Positions 7,287 to 15,066 of a DNA stretch of 33,150 bases are shown here, in pieces. The notes below the pieces were generated by a model. It saw nothing but the letters and a program-made list of their open reading frames with translations. It made no database searches and was not told the DNA's origin. This DNA comes from Candidatus Bathyarchaeota archaeon (GTDB lineage: Archaea > Thermoproteota > Bathyarchaeia > Bathyarchaeales > Bathycorpusculaceae): positions 1 to 33,150 of the forward strand of contig JAOAIX010000015.1 of the NCBI GenBank assembly GCA_026414485.1, read 5' to 3'. A program made the translations under genes and the position numbers. Within the stretch, counting starts at the first letter, position 1. The number at the start of each line of letters is the position of its first letter.

Positions 7287-8375
7287 TTAAGGCGCAGTTT
7301 GAATTGAGTTGGGCTGCTCACTTAAAAGAGAATGCTGGCGATTGTGATTTTGCAAAAGTAAATTTGCGTTACGCCATTGCTGTCTAGCTAACGACAGGTT
7401 ACCGCCTGGACCACCATGTAAAGAGTAGAAAATGTAGCACAGATATGTACATTGAGTGCATTCATGGTAAAGCCTGCGCAGTTCATCAAATTTTTTGGTT
7501 TTCCACAGCTTGGGCAAGTCAAAAACTGAACCTGCAAAGTTGTGGCTGTGGCAACCGCCTATTCTGCCCAAGTGGTCAATAATTAAGAAGTTCTGTAGGG
7601 CACGGCATTTCCAGATTCGTTTGTCTTCAGCGTAGAGGCTTCTTAGCGCCTTCAACAGTTGGTTAGTCATAAGTATGTTTTTGTTCTTTTTCTTTAGCTC
7701 CAAAAGAGAATCACATAAATCAACCATGGCCTGTTTATCAGTTATCAAAAACTCGTCATTCGCTTTGCCAATTCTGAACAGCTGATTCACATCTGTTGAC
7801 ACATCAAAAGAATACAAGCAGTACCAAACAGGGATACCCTGCGCTGTGAAGTATTTTGTCATGTCAAGAATTTCATAGAGATTTTTCTGAGAAATCGTCG
7901 GAGTCACAGCAACATTTATGCCTTCTTTCCGCAAAACTTCAACAGAGTTTAGAGCTTTCTCCAGTGAACCTTTGACGCCTTTTATGGCATCCATCTTTGC
8001 AGCATCTAGGCTGTCTATAGAGATGGCTACAAAGTCGACTGTGCGTAAGGCATCAACTTTTTTTGCTGCCATGCTGCCGTTGTCGTAGACAGTGGTCACA
8101 AAATATTTGGAAGCATACTCAATTATTTCGCCGGCGTCTTCCCGTAGCAGCGGGTCTCCTCCTGAAAACACAATTTCAACCACGCCGAGCTCTTTGAGTA
8201 AGTCTAGACCTTTTTTGATTTCGCCTGCGGAAAGCTCGTTTTTATCTTGTTCACCCCAAACATTGCAGCCTACACAGCGGTAGTTACATTTACGTGTTAT
8301 AAGCCACTGGGCATGATGAGGTTTATTAGGCATAAGAGAACGAACTGCAACGCTTGCGGCTTTTCCGAGATCCAA
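7287..8375 (-). CDS. Radical SAM protein with Cys-rich C-terminal region
   Basis: A 362-aa protein. Cys30, Cys34 and Cys37 form the CxxxCxxC motif (CNYRCVGC) that binds the 4Fe-4S cluster cleaving SAM, and FSGGDPLL near residue 70 is the GGDP-type SAM-contact motif. A C-terminal set of cysteines (C in KCRAL, GGC, and ECTQCTYLC) resembles a SPASM/twitch extension holding auxiliary Fe-S clusters, as in peptide- or cofactor-modifying enzymes. The start is TTG at 8375; a TATA-like TTTTATAG near 8421-8431 on this strand supports a promoter just upstream. No short precursor peptide is obvious beside it. The general enzyme class is sure, the substrate unknown. Confidence 0.88.
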   Translation of the reverse strand: MDLGKAASVAVRSLMPNKPHHAQWLITRKCNYRCVGCNVWGEQDKNELSAGEIKKGLDLLKELGVVEIVFSGGDPLLREDAGEIIEYASKYFVTTVYDNGSMAAKKVDALRTVDFVAISIDSLDAAKMDAIKGVKGSLEKALNSVEVLRKEGINVAVTPTISQKNLYEILDMTKYFTAQGIPVWYCLYSFDVSTDVNQLFRIGKANDEFLITDKQAMVDLCDSLLELKKKNKNILMTNQLLKALRSLYAEDKRIWKCRALQNFLIIDHLGRIGGCHSHNFAGSVFDLPKLWKTKKFDELRRLYHECTQCTYLCYIFYSLHGGPGGNLSLARQQWRNANLLLQNHNRQHSLLSEQPNSIQTAP

Positions 8376-8468
8376 ACAGAGTCACTTTACGCTAGTTAAC
8401 ATCCAACTATTTAGGTCTGAACTATAAAACCGTTGTTCAACTTTAACATCGCACCCACCAACAATTTC

Positions 8469-11447
8469 TTATGGCGCCAGCTGCCTCGGAGACAACAAAT
8501 CCTCAAAATCCGCGTTCAACTTGCCATGGCGATTCTGAATTGTTCTACCAATTTTAAGCCAGTCCTCAAACACAGTTGACCACATGTCGCTTTCCACCAC
8601 CCGTTTCTTTACGTATTCTTTCATGGAACTCTCCCGTTTAACAACGTGCCTGTGCCAGTCCACAGTAACCAAACCACCGCGGCGCAGGTGCTGCAGGTTT
8701 TGTAGAACTTGGTCTGAGTCAACGGGGTGACTAACGCTCCCCTGGAGGTCTTCGATCAGAGACTCCACAGAGATTTCTGGCTCAGGCCGAAGACAAACCA
8801 CCGCTACTATGTCTTGCACTAACCGAGCATTGCGACTCAAATAAAGAGCGCGACGTTTGGGAATCAAAACTTGTTCAATACGGTAAAGGTTACGTTTATA
8901 GAACCAACGTTTAACACCTTCCGCCAGCATCAAATACGCAGCTATAAGCACCGCCAAAACAACAAGGAAAGCAAAAGGCGGCGGCACAAAACCAAAGTAC
9001 TGCTCGCCCACAAACGTAAACGGAATTATCAACGCTACACTAATTATTGCAAAACTACTCAGAAGCAACAGTTTGCCAGGTTTACTCTTCCAGAAGGGAG
9101 ATTTTCTGGTACGTATTACAAATATAACCATAGTCTGTGTGCACAGGGACTCAAGGAACCAAGCGGTTTGGAACAGGGCAATCTGGCTGGGGCTGGTGTC
9201 CACGAGGGGAACACTAAACACCGTTAACATGATAAAGAATGTTAAGAAGTCAAAAATGGAACTAACAGGCCCCATGGAAACCATAAATCTTCTTATGAAG
9301 CCAATATCCCACCGTTTTGGCTTCTCGACATATTCAGGATCAACGTTATCGGTGGTTATGACAGACTGAGAAAAATCATAAAGCAAGTTGTTTAAGAGGA
9401 TCTGGATGGGCAACATAGGCAAGAAAGGCAGAAACAGCGAAGCTATAGCCACGCTGAACATGTTACCAAAGTTGGAGCTAACCCCCATCATGACGTATTT
9501 CATGGTGTTCCCGAAGGTTTTTCGGCCCTCCAGTACACCCTCCGCCAGCACAGTCAAATCGTTTTTCAACAAGATGATGTCTGCAGACTCTTTTGCCACA
9601 TCCACAGCATTGTCAACTGAGATTCCCACGTCTGAAGTCCTCAAAGAGGGCGCATCATTTATGCCATCACCCATAAAGCCGACAACGTGACCATTATCTT
9701 TCAGAAGATTGATTATGCGGTCTTTTTGAACAGGCGTAACACGGGCAAAAACGTTTGCTTCCTCCACCACTTGAGCTAACGCATCATTATTCATTTGGGC
9801 AATTTCGCTTCCAACTACCACACCTTTAATTTCAAAGCCAAGTTGCTCACAGGTTTTTCTTGTAACAAGCTCGTTGTCGCCGGTGAGAATTTTAAGCTCA
9901 ATGCCTGCCTTACTCAAAAGCTTCAGAGATTCCTTGGCAGTTTCTTTGGGAGGGTCAAGAAAAGCCACAAACCCCAAGAAAACCATGTCGCTTTCATCAT
10001 TCACAGAGTAAACAGCGCGTTCTTCTTTGAGCTTTTTATAAGCCACACCTAAAACTCTGAAACCTTCAGAACTCAAGTCAAAATATTTTTGCTCAGCCTT
10101 TTTCCGAAGCTCCTCAGTTAAATCTAAGACTAACTCGTCAATTTCGCAGTAAGAGGAAACTTTGAGGATTTCTTCAGGGGCACCCTTAACGATGAAAAAG
10201 CGCTGCCGATCCTTTTCGACCACAACGCTAACACGGCGACGAACAAAATCAAAGGGTACCTCGTCAATTTTTTGGAAACCACTAACATCTTGAGCTTCAT
10301 GAACTAGTATAGCCTCATCCAAAGGACTCTTCAAACCCGTCTGATAGTAGCTGTTCAAGTAGGAATAAAGAAGCACCTTAGAATCGTCTTTACCTTCAAC
10401 ATCCACGTGAAGCACAAGGGTGATGCGGTTTTCTGTAAGCGTCCCCGTCTTATCAGTGCAAAGAACATTCATGCTGCCAAAATTTTCTATAGACGCCAAC
10501 CGCTTTACGATTACACCTTTCTTAGACATGGCAATTGCACCCTTGGAAAGGTTCACCGTGATAATCATAGGCAACAACTCAGGAGTCAAACCAACCGCCA
10601 GCGCCACCGAGAAAAGCAACGCATTCAAAATGCCGTTAGTGTCAGGAGTCCGCAGAGCATTTATAAAGAAAACAAAAAGCACCAGCAGAAGGGTCACTTG
10701 CATTATGAGAAAACCAAAACTCTTGATGCCCCGCGCAAACTCAGTCTCAGGAGGCCGCTCCACCAGCTTCTTAGCAATCCGACCATACTCCGTGGAGCCT
10801 CCGGTGCGAACAACAACTGCAGTGGCAGTTCCACTTACAACCGACGTCCCCATAAAAAGGTAATTGGTCCACTCAGTTATTGAGGCAGATTTTGATTTAA
10901 GCGGCGCAGGAGTTTTCTCAACAGGAAAAGACTCACCAGTTAAAGAAGACTGATTCATAAAGAGGTCTTTAGCCGCGATTAGCCGCGCATCTGCAGGCGC
11001 AATATCTCCAGCTGAAAGATAGATTATATCACCTGGAACAATTTCTGGAAGCTTCACTTCTTTCTTGGCGCCATCTCTTACAACAGTCGCTGTAGTTGTA
11101 ACTTTTTCCTTCAATTTTTCCGCGGCTTTTTCCGCTTTAGCTTCCTGGTAATAGTCAAGAACGACGCTTAAGAGAACAATTACAAAAATTATAATCATGT
11201 TAGGTAATTCGCCAAGTATGCCTGATATAGAACCCGCAAACAGCAGAATAATAATCAGGGGACTATTAAAGTGGGCAAGAAACTCAAACAGGGCAGAACG
11301 TTTCTTTTTTCTGGCAAGTTCATTGCGCCCATAAACTTCAAGGCGCTTGGCAGCCTCTTCAGAGGAAAGCCCAGAGGAGGGGGAAGTACCCAAACGCGGA
11401 AAAAGCTCATCCAACGGCAAATTCAAAATTTCAGCTGAAGTTAGCAT
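8469..11447 (-). CDS. mgtA: MgtA-type magnesium P-type ATPase with C-terminal extension
   Basis: A 992-aa membrane pump. Phosphorylated Asp332 lies in DKTGTLTEN, the actuator TGES is at 170-173, the hinge MGDGINDAPSL is present, and VGLTPELLPM in TM4 is a hallmark of MgtA/MgtB Mg2+ importers. The N-terminal part shows the usual cation ATPase N-domain. Known MgtA proteins are about 900 aa and end soon after TM10. Here about 130 soluble residues follow the last membrane segment (about residue 858), including a stretch that looks like a winged helix (SDQVLQNLQHLRRGGLVTVD) and a helical tail. The ATG at 11447 lacks a clear ribosome site. A 13-bp inverted repeat lies about 106 bp upstream. Ion choice is inferred from family motifs. 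Confidence 0.92.
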   Translation of the reverse strand: MLTSAEILNLPLDELFPRLGTSPSSGLSSEEAAKRLEVYGRNELARKKKRSALFEFLAHFNSPLIIILLFAGSISGILGELPNMIIIFVIVLLSVVLDYYQEAKAEKAAEKLKEKVTTTATVVRDGAKKEVKLPEIVPGDIIYLSAGDIAPADARLIAAKDLFMNQSSLTGESFPVEKTPAPLKSKSASITEWTNYLFMGTSVVSGTATAVVVRTGGSTEYGRIAKKLVERPPETEFARGIKSFGFLIMQVTLLLVLFVFFINALRTPDTNGILNALLFSVALAVGLTPELLPMIITVNLSKGAIAMSKKGVIVKRLASIENFGSMNVLCTDKTGTLTENRITLVLHVDVEGKDDSKVLLYSYLNSYYQTGLKSPLDEAILVHEAQDVSGFQKIDEVPFDFVRRRVSVVVEKDRQRFFIVKGAPEEILKVSSYCEIDELVLDLTEELRKKAEQKYFDLSSEGFRVLGVAYKKLKEERAVYSVNDESDMVFLGFVAFLDPPKETAKESLKLLSKAGIELKILTGDNELVTRKTCEQLGFEIKGVVVGSEIAQMNNDALAQVVEEANVFARVTPVQKDRIINLLKDNGHVVGFMGDGINDAPSLRTSDVGISVDNAVDVAKESADIILLKNDLTVLAEGVLEGRKTFGNTMKYVMMGVSSNFGNMFSVAIASLFLPFLPMLPIQILLNNLLYDFSQSVITTDNVDPEYVEKPKRWDIGFIRRFMVSMGPVSSIFDFLTFFIMLTVFSVPLVDTSPSQIALFQTAWFLESLCTQTMVIFVIRTRKSPFWKSKPGKLLLLSSFAIISVALIIPFTFVGEQYFGFVPPPFAFLVVLAVLIAAYLMLAEGVKRWFYKRNLYRIEQVLIPKRRALYLSRNARLVQDIVAVVCLRPEPEISVESLIEDLQGSVSHPVDSDQVLQNLQHLRRGGLVTVDWHRHVVKRESSMKEYVKKRVVESDMWSTVFEDWLKIGRTIQNRHGKLNADFEDLLSPRQLAP

Positions 11448-11552
11448 CAGCTGCTGTTTTCTTGCGTCAGCTTCACCTGCAGCTCCATGGTTACTGGTTG
11501 CCGTGAGACAGCCCCCCTTCTGCGCCTTATGTCACTACAAATCTGATAGACC

Positions 11553-11565
11553 ATACGTGTCGTAT
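11553..11565. promoter_or_regulatory. Inverted repeat ATACG-TGT-CGTAT between mgtA and ndk
   Basis: A perfect 5-bp inverted repeat with a 3-bp spacer, about 106 bp from the mgtA start and 96 bp from the divergent ndk start. It could be an operator serving either gene. Confidence 0.35.
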
Positions 11566-11660
11566 CGTTCTTAAACAGTTTCTGGTCACCTAAACTAAAA
11601 AGCGTTAAAAAGCAGCAGCAAAATATCTTTCGAGTAAAACAGGAAGGAAGCACAATAAAC

Positions 11661-12107
11661 ATGGAAAAAACGTTTGTCATGCTAAAACCCTCTGCTGTGA
11701 CCCGCGGAATCATAGGCAACATATTAACAAGAGTGGAAAACAGGGGACTCAAAATAGTCGCCGTAAAAATGATCCAACTCACCGCAGAGACAGCGGGAAA
11801 ACTCTACGCAGTCCATCATGGAAAACCCTTCTACAAAAACTTGATTGAACACGTCACTTCTGCACCCGTTGTGGCTCTGGTTGTAGAAGGAGAAGACGCA
11901 GTGAAAATTATGCGGAAACTAGTAGGCAACACAAACCCCAAAGAAGCAGAACCAGGCACAGTCAGAGGCGACTTAGCCATGACCACAACAAAAAACGTCA
12001 TCCACGCATCCGACTCAGTAGAAAACGCCCAAACCGAAATTAACATATTCTTTAAACCCCAAGAAATCATGACCTACAAACGCGCAGACGAAAACTGGAT
12101 CTACTAA
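11661..12107 (+). CDS. ndk: Nucleoside diphosphate kinase
   Basis: A 148-aa protein of normal family length. It starts MEKTFVMLKPSAVTRG, the conserved nucleotide-binding opening, and has the phospho-carrying His115 in NVIHASDS, the GTVRGDL motif and the C-terminal NWIY ending. It transfers phosphate from NTPs to NDPs through phosphohistidine and works in the cytosol as a homo-oligomer. A purine-rich AGGAAGG lies about 15 bp upstream of the ATG. It is divergent from mgtA and is followed by tRNA-Glu on the opposite strand. Confidence 0.97.
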   Translation: MEKTFVMLKPSAVTRGIIGNILTRVENRGLKIVAVKMIQLTAETAGKLYAVHHGKPFYKNLIEHVTSAPVVALVVEGEDAVKIMRKLVGNTNPKEAEPGTVRGDLAMTTTKNVIHASDSVENAQTEINIFFKPQEIMTYKRADENWIY

Positions 12108-12134
12108 ACCTACATTTTTACCCTCAAACAAGAA

Positions 12135-12212
12135 TGGTGCTCCGGCCGGGATTTGAACCCGGGTCCGTGACTCGAGAGGCCACTATACTTGACCGGACTA
12201 TACTACCGGAGC
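12135..12212 (-). tRNA. tRNA-Glu (CTC), with encoded CCA
   Basis: On the minus strand GCTCCGG pairs with CCGGAGC. The anticodon stem GTGGC/GTCAC surrounds loop CTCTCGA, anticodon CTC. The T arm is CCGGG-TTCAAAT-CCCGG. CCA is encoded at 12135-12137. Confidence 0.95.
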
Positions 12213-12243
12213 GGTTGGCTAGACTATTTCCTCAAATGCATTT

Positions 12244-12258
12244 GCGGTATATAGCCGC
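12244..12258 (-). promoter_or_regulatory. TATA box for tRNA-Glu, flanked by GCGG/CCGC
   Basis: The minus strand reads GCGGCTATATACCGC, a clear TATATA flanked by an inverted GCGG/CCGC pair, 32-46 bp before the mature 5' end at 12212. The predicted transcript start is near 12226. Confidence 0.6.
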
Positions 12259-12499
12259 TTCGTCTTTTACAACCACAGTTACATATTCAAAGCCAGCTTG
12301 ATTGACCCACTTCTTCCATGTTTTAGCTGTAACGACACACAACTTTGTAGACCACCTAAATAACAAAACAGCTAAATCAAAAGACCAGACTCTAAGAAGC
12401 CACTCTAGGCAACTTTTGATCAGCGAATTATTCTTTAAATACAGAGGACACCCAGAGTTATTAAGGTAGAAAAAACAAGCATAAACCGGATGGAAAAAA

Positions 12500-12522
12500 T
12501 CTCTTGAAAAAACCACAAGAGA
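12500..12522. repeat. 7-bp inverted repeat TCTCTTG-N9-CAAGAGA
   Basis: A perfect 7-bp stem with a 9-base A-rich loop, about 55 bp upstream of the kinase-like gene start at 12577. It could be an operator or an RNA hairpin; no run of T follows. Confidence 0.4.
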
Positions 12523-12576
12523 GACATTTAGAGTGGGTTAGCGAACAGTTTTCTTTTGAGTACTCAGGGATACAAA

Positions 12577-13299
12577 ATGCTTGATGATAAAATATTTTTG
12601 AACATAATGCTGCTTGCCGCGTGCTACGCTTATGTTATAGCTGTAATAGTTGCTTCAAGCAGAATGACCAAACTTTTTAGGTTTTCAAGCAAACACTCCA
12701 GAAAATTCTTGCACATAATGATTGGAAATTTGCCTTTCATAATTCCCTTCTTCACATTAAATTCACTCCCGCTAAACTTTCCCTTCTTTGTTGCAGCACC
12801 CTTCATACTAGTAACGTTTCTAGCCACGCCCTACTCACCCACACGCACTTTAGGAGAACGACTTAAAGGTCTAACAGGCATAACTGAAAAAGGACACCAC
12901 TTGGGACTGGTTTACTATGCTGTATCATACACTCTTTTAGCGCTCTTCTTTGCCTCTAAACCATACATAATAGCAGCAGGCGTGTTACCGATGGCGTACG
13001 GCGACGCCTCAGCCGCGATAATAGGCGAAAAATACGGCAAAACACAGTATCGCGTTTTTACTAAGAAAAGCCTAGAGGGTTCCGCCGCTATGTTTCTCGC
13101 TAGCTTCCTAAGCATAGAAGCCAGCCTGCTGCTCTTTTCCACACTTTATGTCTTACCGCTATTCACCCTCACCACAGCAGCATTAGCAGTCGCCATCGTC
13201 GCCACCATAGCCGAAGCACTTTCTCCGCTAGGCGTCGACAACATTACAGTCCCACTGCTTGGCGCATCAGTCTTTCTGATTTTCAGCGGAGGAATATAA
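12577..13299 (+). CDS. Dolichol/phytol kinase-like membrane protein (COG0170 type)
   Basis: About 240 aa with six or more hydrophobic segments. Motifs of the polyprenol kinase/CDP-transferase-like family are visible: HSRKFLHIMIGN near the N-terminus, MAYGDASAAIIGEKYG in the middle, and TKKSLEGSAAMF. Relatives phosphorylate lipid alcohols (dolichol, phytol, geranylgeraniol) with CTP or similar donors, so the archaeal role may be in isoprenoid lipid or glycan-carrier metabolism. I chose ATG 12577, which has GGGAT about 6 bp upstream, over a TTG seven codons earlier. The stop TAA (13297-13299) is directly followed by the thymidylate kinase-like frame, so the two are probably cotranscribed. Family is fairly sure, substrate is not. 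Confidence 0.8.
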   Translation: MLDDKIFLNIMLLAACYAYVIAVIVASSRMTKLFRFSSKHSRKFLHIMIGNLPFIIPFFTLNSLPLNFPFFVAAPFILVTFLATPYSPTRTLGERLKGLTGITEKGHHLGLVYYAVSYTLLALFFASKPYIIAAGVLPMAYGDASAAIIGEKYGKTQYRVFTKKSLEGSAAMFLASFLSIEASLLLFSTLYVLPLFTLTTAALAVAIVATIAEALSPLGVDNITVPLLGASVFLIFSGGI

Positions 13300-13300
13300 G

Positions 13301-13873
13301 ATCCCACTTGTAGTCATAGACGGCTTAGACGCGTCGGGAAAAACAACCCAAGCCCTCCGTTTGACCAGTTTTTTACAAAGCCAAGGCAAAACATTTTGCC
13401 TCCGAGTTCACCCCGCAAAAGACAATTTCTTCGGATCTCACGCCCAAAAGTTTCTCCAAGCCAACGGAAAAAGCGCTCACTTTGCCTCAGCACTGTTCTA
13501 CATGTTCGACGTGCTATATTCTGTTCTTAAATACAGTTGGCGCAACTACGACTACGTTATTTTTGTGCGCTATCTGTTGGGAACAGCATATTTGCCTTCG
13601 CCACTATACAAAATTGCATATCACTTCTTCGCCACCATCGTGCCCAAACCTGAAAAGCTCTTTTTCATAGATGTAAAACCTGAGGTAGCTTACGAAAGAA
13701 TCACAAAAAGAACAGAAGCAACAGTTGAAATGTTTGAAAAGCCAAAAGCACTTCAAAAAATTAGAAGAAGAGGACTAGAAATAGCAACAATTGGCAAGTG
13801 GTTAATTGTAGACGGCGAAAAACCTGAAGACGATGTCGAACTGACCATCAGACATTCACTTGGACTCCACTGA
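13301..13873 (+). CDS. Thymidylate kinase-like P-loop kinase with non-standard start
   Basis: About 190 aa. The opening IPLVVIDGLDASGKTTQAL carries the Walker A motif and the DGLDASGKTTQ phrase of dTMP kinases (COG0125); later LFFIDVKPEVAYERITKRTE resembles the family's substrate/LID region. The frame is closed by TGA at 13277-13279, and no ATG, GTG or TTG occurs in frame before TTG 13361, which lies after the P-loop. Starting at 13361 would destroy the ATP site. GGAGGA at 13288-13293 places ATC 13301 about 7 bp downstream, so initiation at ATC by coupling to the preceding stop is the simplest reading. A sequencing error in the gap is the alternative. The kinase-like fold is likely; dTMP as substrate is unproven. 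Confidence 0.7.
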   Translation: MPLVVIDGLDASGKTTQALRLTSFLQSQGKTFCLRVHPAKDNFFGSHAQKFLQANGKSAHFASALFYMFDVLYSVLKYSWRNYDYVIFVRYLLGTAYLPSPLYKIAYHFFATIVPKPEKLFFIDVKPEVAYERITKRTEATVEMFEKPKALQKIRRRGLEIATIGKWLIVDGEKPEDDVELTIRHSLGLH

Positions 13874-13889
13874 ACACCGCTCAAAACTC

Positions 13890-13899
13890 ATATTTAAAG
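13890..13899 (+). promoter_or_regulatory. TATA box for small membrane protein gene
   Basis: ATATTTAAAG lies about 45-55 bp upstream of the GTG at 13945, in the 71-bp gap after the kinase gene. Confidence 0.4.
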
Positions 13900-13944
13900 C
13901 ACAAGGTAAGCGGACAAAAATTAGTAATTGAGTCAAACTTTTAA

Positions 13945-14178
13945 GTGAAATCCACCTCATTCATTGTTATGCGTTGGGCTAGGCTAATCATTGGAGAATT
14001 AACGCTACTATTTGCTTCAATACTAGTTTTCAGAAGCACGTGGACGCTACTTGATGAATACCTTGGTAAAGCTCACCTGTGGCTTATGCTCGCGTTAGGA
14101 ATTATCTTGACCATTGGCGCTCTAGTTTTGCTTAATTATGAAGTGCAATGCGAACTAGATAAGAAGCGGCAGAATTAG
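13945..14178 (+). CDS. Small two-helix membrane protein
   Basis: 77 aa from GTG 13945 (an ATG is 8 codons in). Two hydrophobic segments, about residues 12-30 and 43-63, are joined by a short polar loop (STWTLLDEYLGKAH) and followed by a charged tail ending DKKRQN. No family recognised. It has its own TATA-like sequence at 13890-13899 and precedes two other membrane protein genes on the same strand. Function unknown. Confidence 0.55.
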   Translation: MKSTSFIVMRWARLIIGELTLLFASILVFRSTWTLLDEYLGKAHLWLMLALGIILTIGALVLLNYEVQCELDKKRQN

Positions 14179-14228
14179 CTCCTAAAATTTTACGGTAGCG
14201 CCATGGTTAGAGGACGGTTACACAGGGA

Positions 14229-14238
14229 TTTTATATAT
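14229..14238 (+). promoter_or_regulatory. TATA box that decides the TspO-like gene start
   Basis: TTTTATATAT lies 26 bp upstream of GTG 14260. It falls inside the longer open frame that begins at 14203, so translation from 14203 would need a different promoter; a leaderless start at 14260 fits better. Confidence 0.5.
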
Positions 14239-14259
14239 TTGAAACTAAGAATAAAAAAA

Positions 14260-15039
14260 GTGGGGGAGAATGACACGGCTAACTTTACTAAATTTCTAAG
14301 ATGGATGAACATTTTGGCCTTTATTATAATGGTCACAGTTAATGGTTTAGCGGGCAGCACCACTTTTATCGGCGGCAGGAACACAGCGCAGATCTCAGAT
14401 GCTAACCCAACCTTGATAACGCCTGCTGGATACGTGTTTTCAATTTGGGGCGTCATTTACCTTTTACTGGGAATTTTCGTAGTTTTTCAAGCATTGCCTA
14501 GCCAACAAGGAAAAGACTTTCAGAAGAAAATCAGCTGGTTCTTTGTGATAAGCAGCACTCTAAATATTTGTTGGCTCTTCCTATGGCAGTTCCAGCAGTT
14601 AAGCTTCTCTGTGGTGCTTATGTTTCTGCTCTTAGCAAGTTTAATCATGATTTATCTGCGCTTGGGGATAAACAAATCAAAAGCGGCTTTGAATGAAAAA
14701 CTAGCAGTTCATTTGCCATTCAGCATATACTTAGGTTGGATAACTATAGCCTCAATCGCCAATGTAGCAGTGGCTGCGGTGTCAGTAAACTGGGATGGAT
14801 TTGGAATAGCAGCTGAAACATGGGCCACTCTTGTGATAGCAACGGCACTGCTAATTACGCTTCTTGTTGTATTCACAAGAAAAGACGTGATATACGGATT
14901 AGTAATCATCTGGGCTCTAATAGGCATAAGCGTAAAGCAAAGCGGAAACGCCATGATAGTCACACTGACACAAAGCTGCGCGGTTGCCGTGGCAATATCT
15001 GTGGCAGCCACCCTCCTCGTGATGCTCAAACGCAGATGA
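14260..15039 (+). CDS. TspO/MBR-related (tryptophan-rich sensory-type) membrane protein
   Basis: About 260 aa with seven or more hydrophobic segments. NPTLITPAGYVFSIWGVIYL is the conserved phrase of the longer TspO-related proteins annotated as tryptophan-rich sensory proteins; W and N residues recur (NICWLFLWQFQ, VNWDG). TspO proteins bind porphyrins and other ligands and are linked to stress, oxygen or light responses in bacteria; here the role is unknown. Starts at 14203 (ATG), 14260 (GTG) and 14305 (ATG) are all in frame; I favour 14260 because a TATA box sits 26 bp before it. It is followed by a DUF6512-like protein and a photolyase on the same strand. Confidence 0.75.
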   Translation: MGENDTANFTKFLRWMNILAFIIMVTVNGLAGSTTFIGGRNTAQISDANPTLITPAGYVFSIWGVIYLLLGIFVVFQALPSQQGKDFQKKISWFFVISSTLNICWLFLWQFQQLSFSVVLMFLLLASLIMIYLRLGINKSKAALNEKLAVHLPFSIYLGWITIASIANVAVAAVSVNWDGFGIAAETWATLVIATALLITLLVVFTRKDVIYGLVIIWALIGISVKQSGNAMIVTLTQSCAVAVAISVAATLLVMLKRR

Positions 15040-15066
15040 CGAGTTTTTTAACGAAGGCGAATTTAC

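Larger units (their letters stand above)
12213..12576. other. 364-bp gap upstream of the dolichol/phytol kinase-like gene
   Basis: It holds the tRNA-Glu promoter (12244-12258) and a 7-bp hairpin (12500-12522). A minus-strand GTG frame at 12232-12516 (94 codons) is rich in Cys, Phe and Trp, lacks a ribosome site and has no recognisable domain; I consider it unlikely to be a gene, although its last 35 codons look less random. Confidence 0.5.

Noticed and set aside
11447-11782. 111-codon minus-strand frame upstream of mgtA
   Set aside because: It overlaps the conserved 5' end of ndk on the other strand and shows no domain; it could at most be leader sequence of mgtA.
12232-12516. 94-codon minus-strand frame beside tRNA-Glu
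   Set aside because: GTG start without ribosome site, very rich in Cys, Phe and Trp, overlapping the tRNA promoter. The last third looks somewhat protein-like, so a decayed gene cannot be ruled out.
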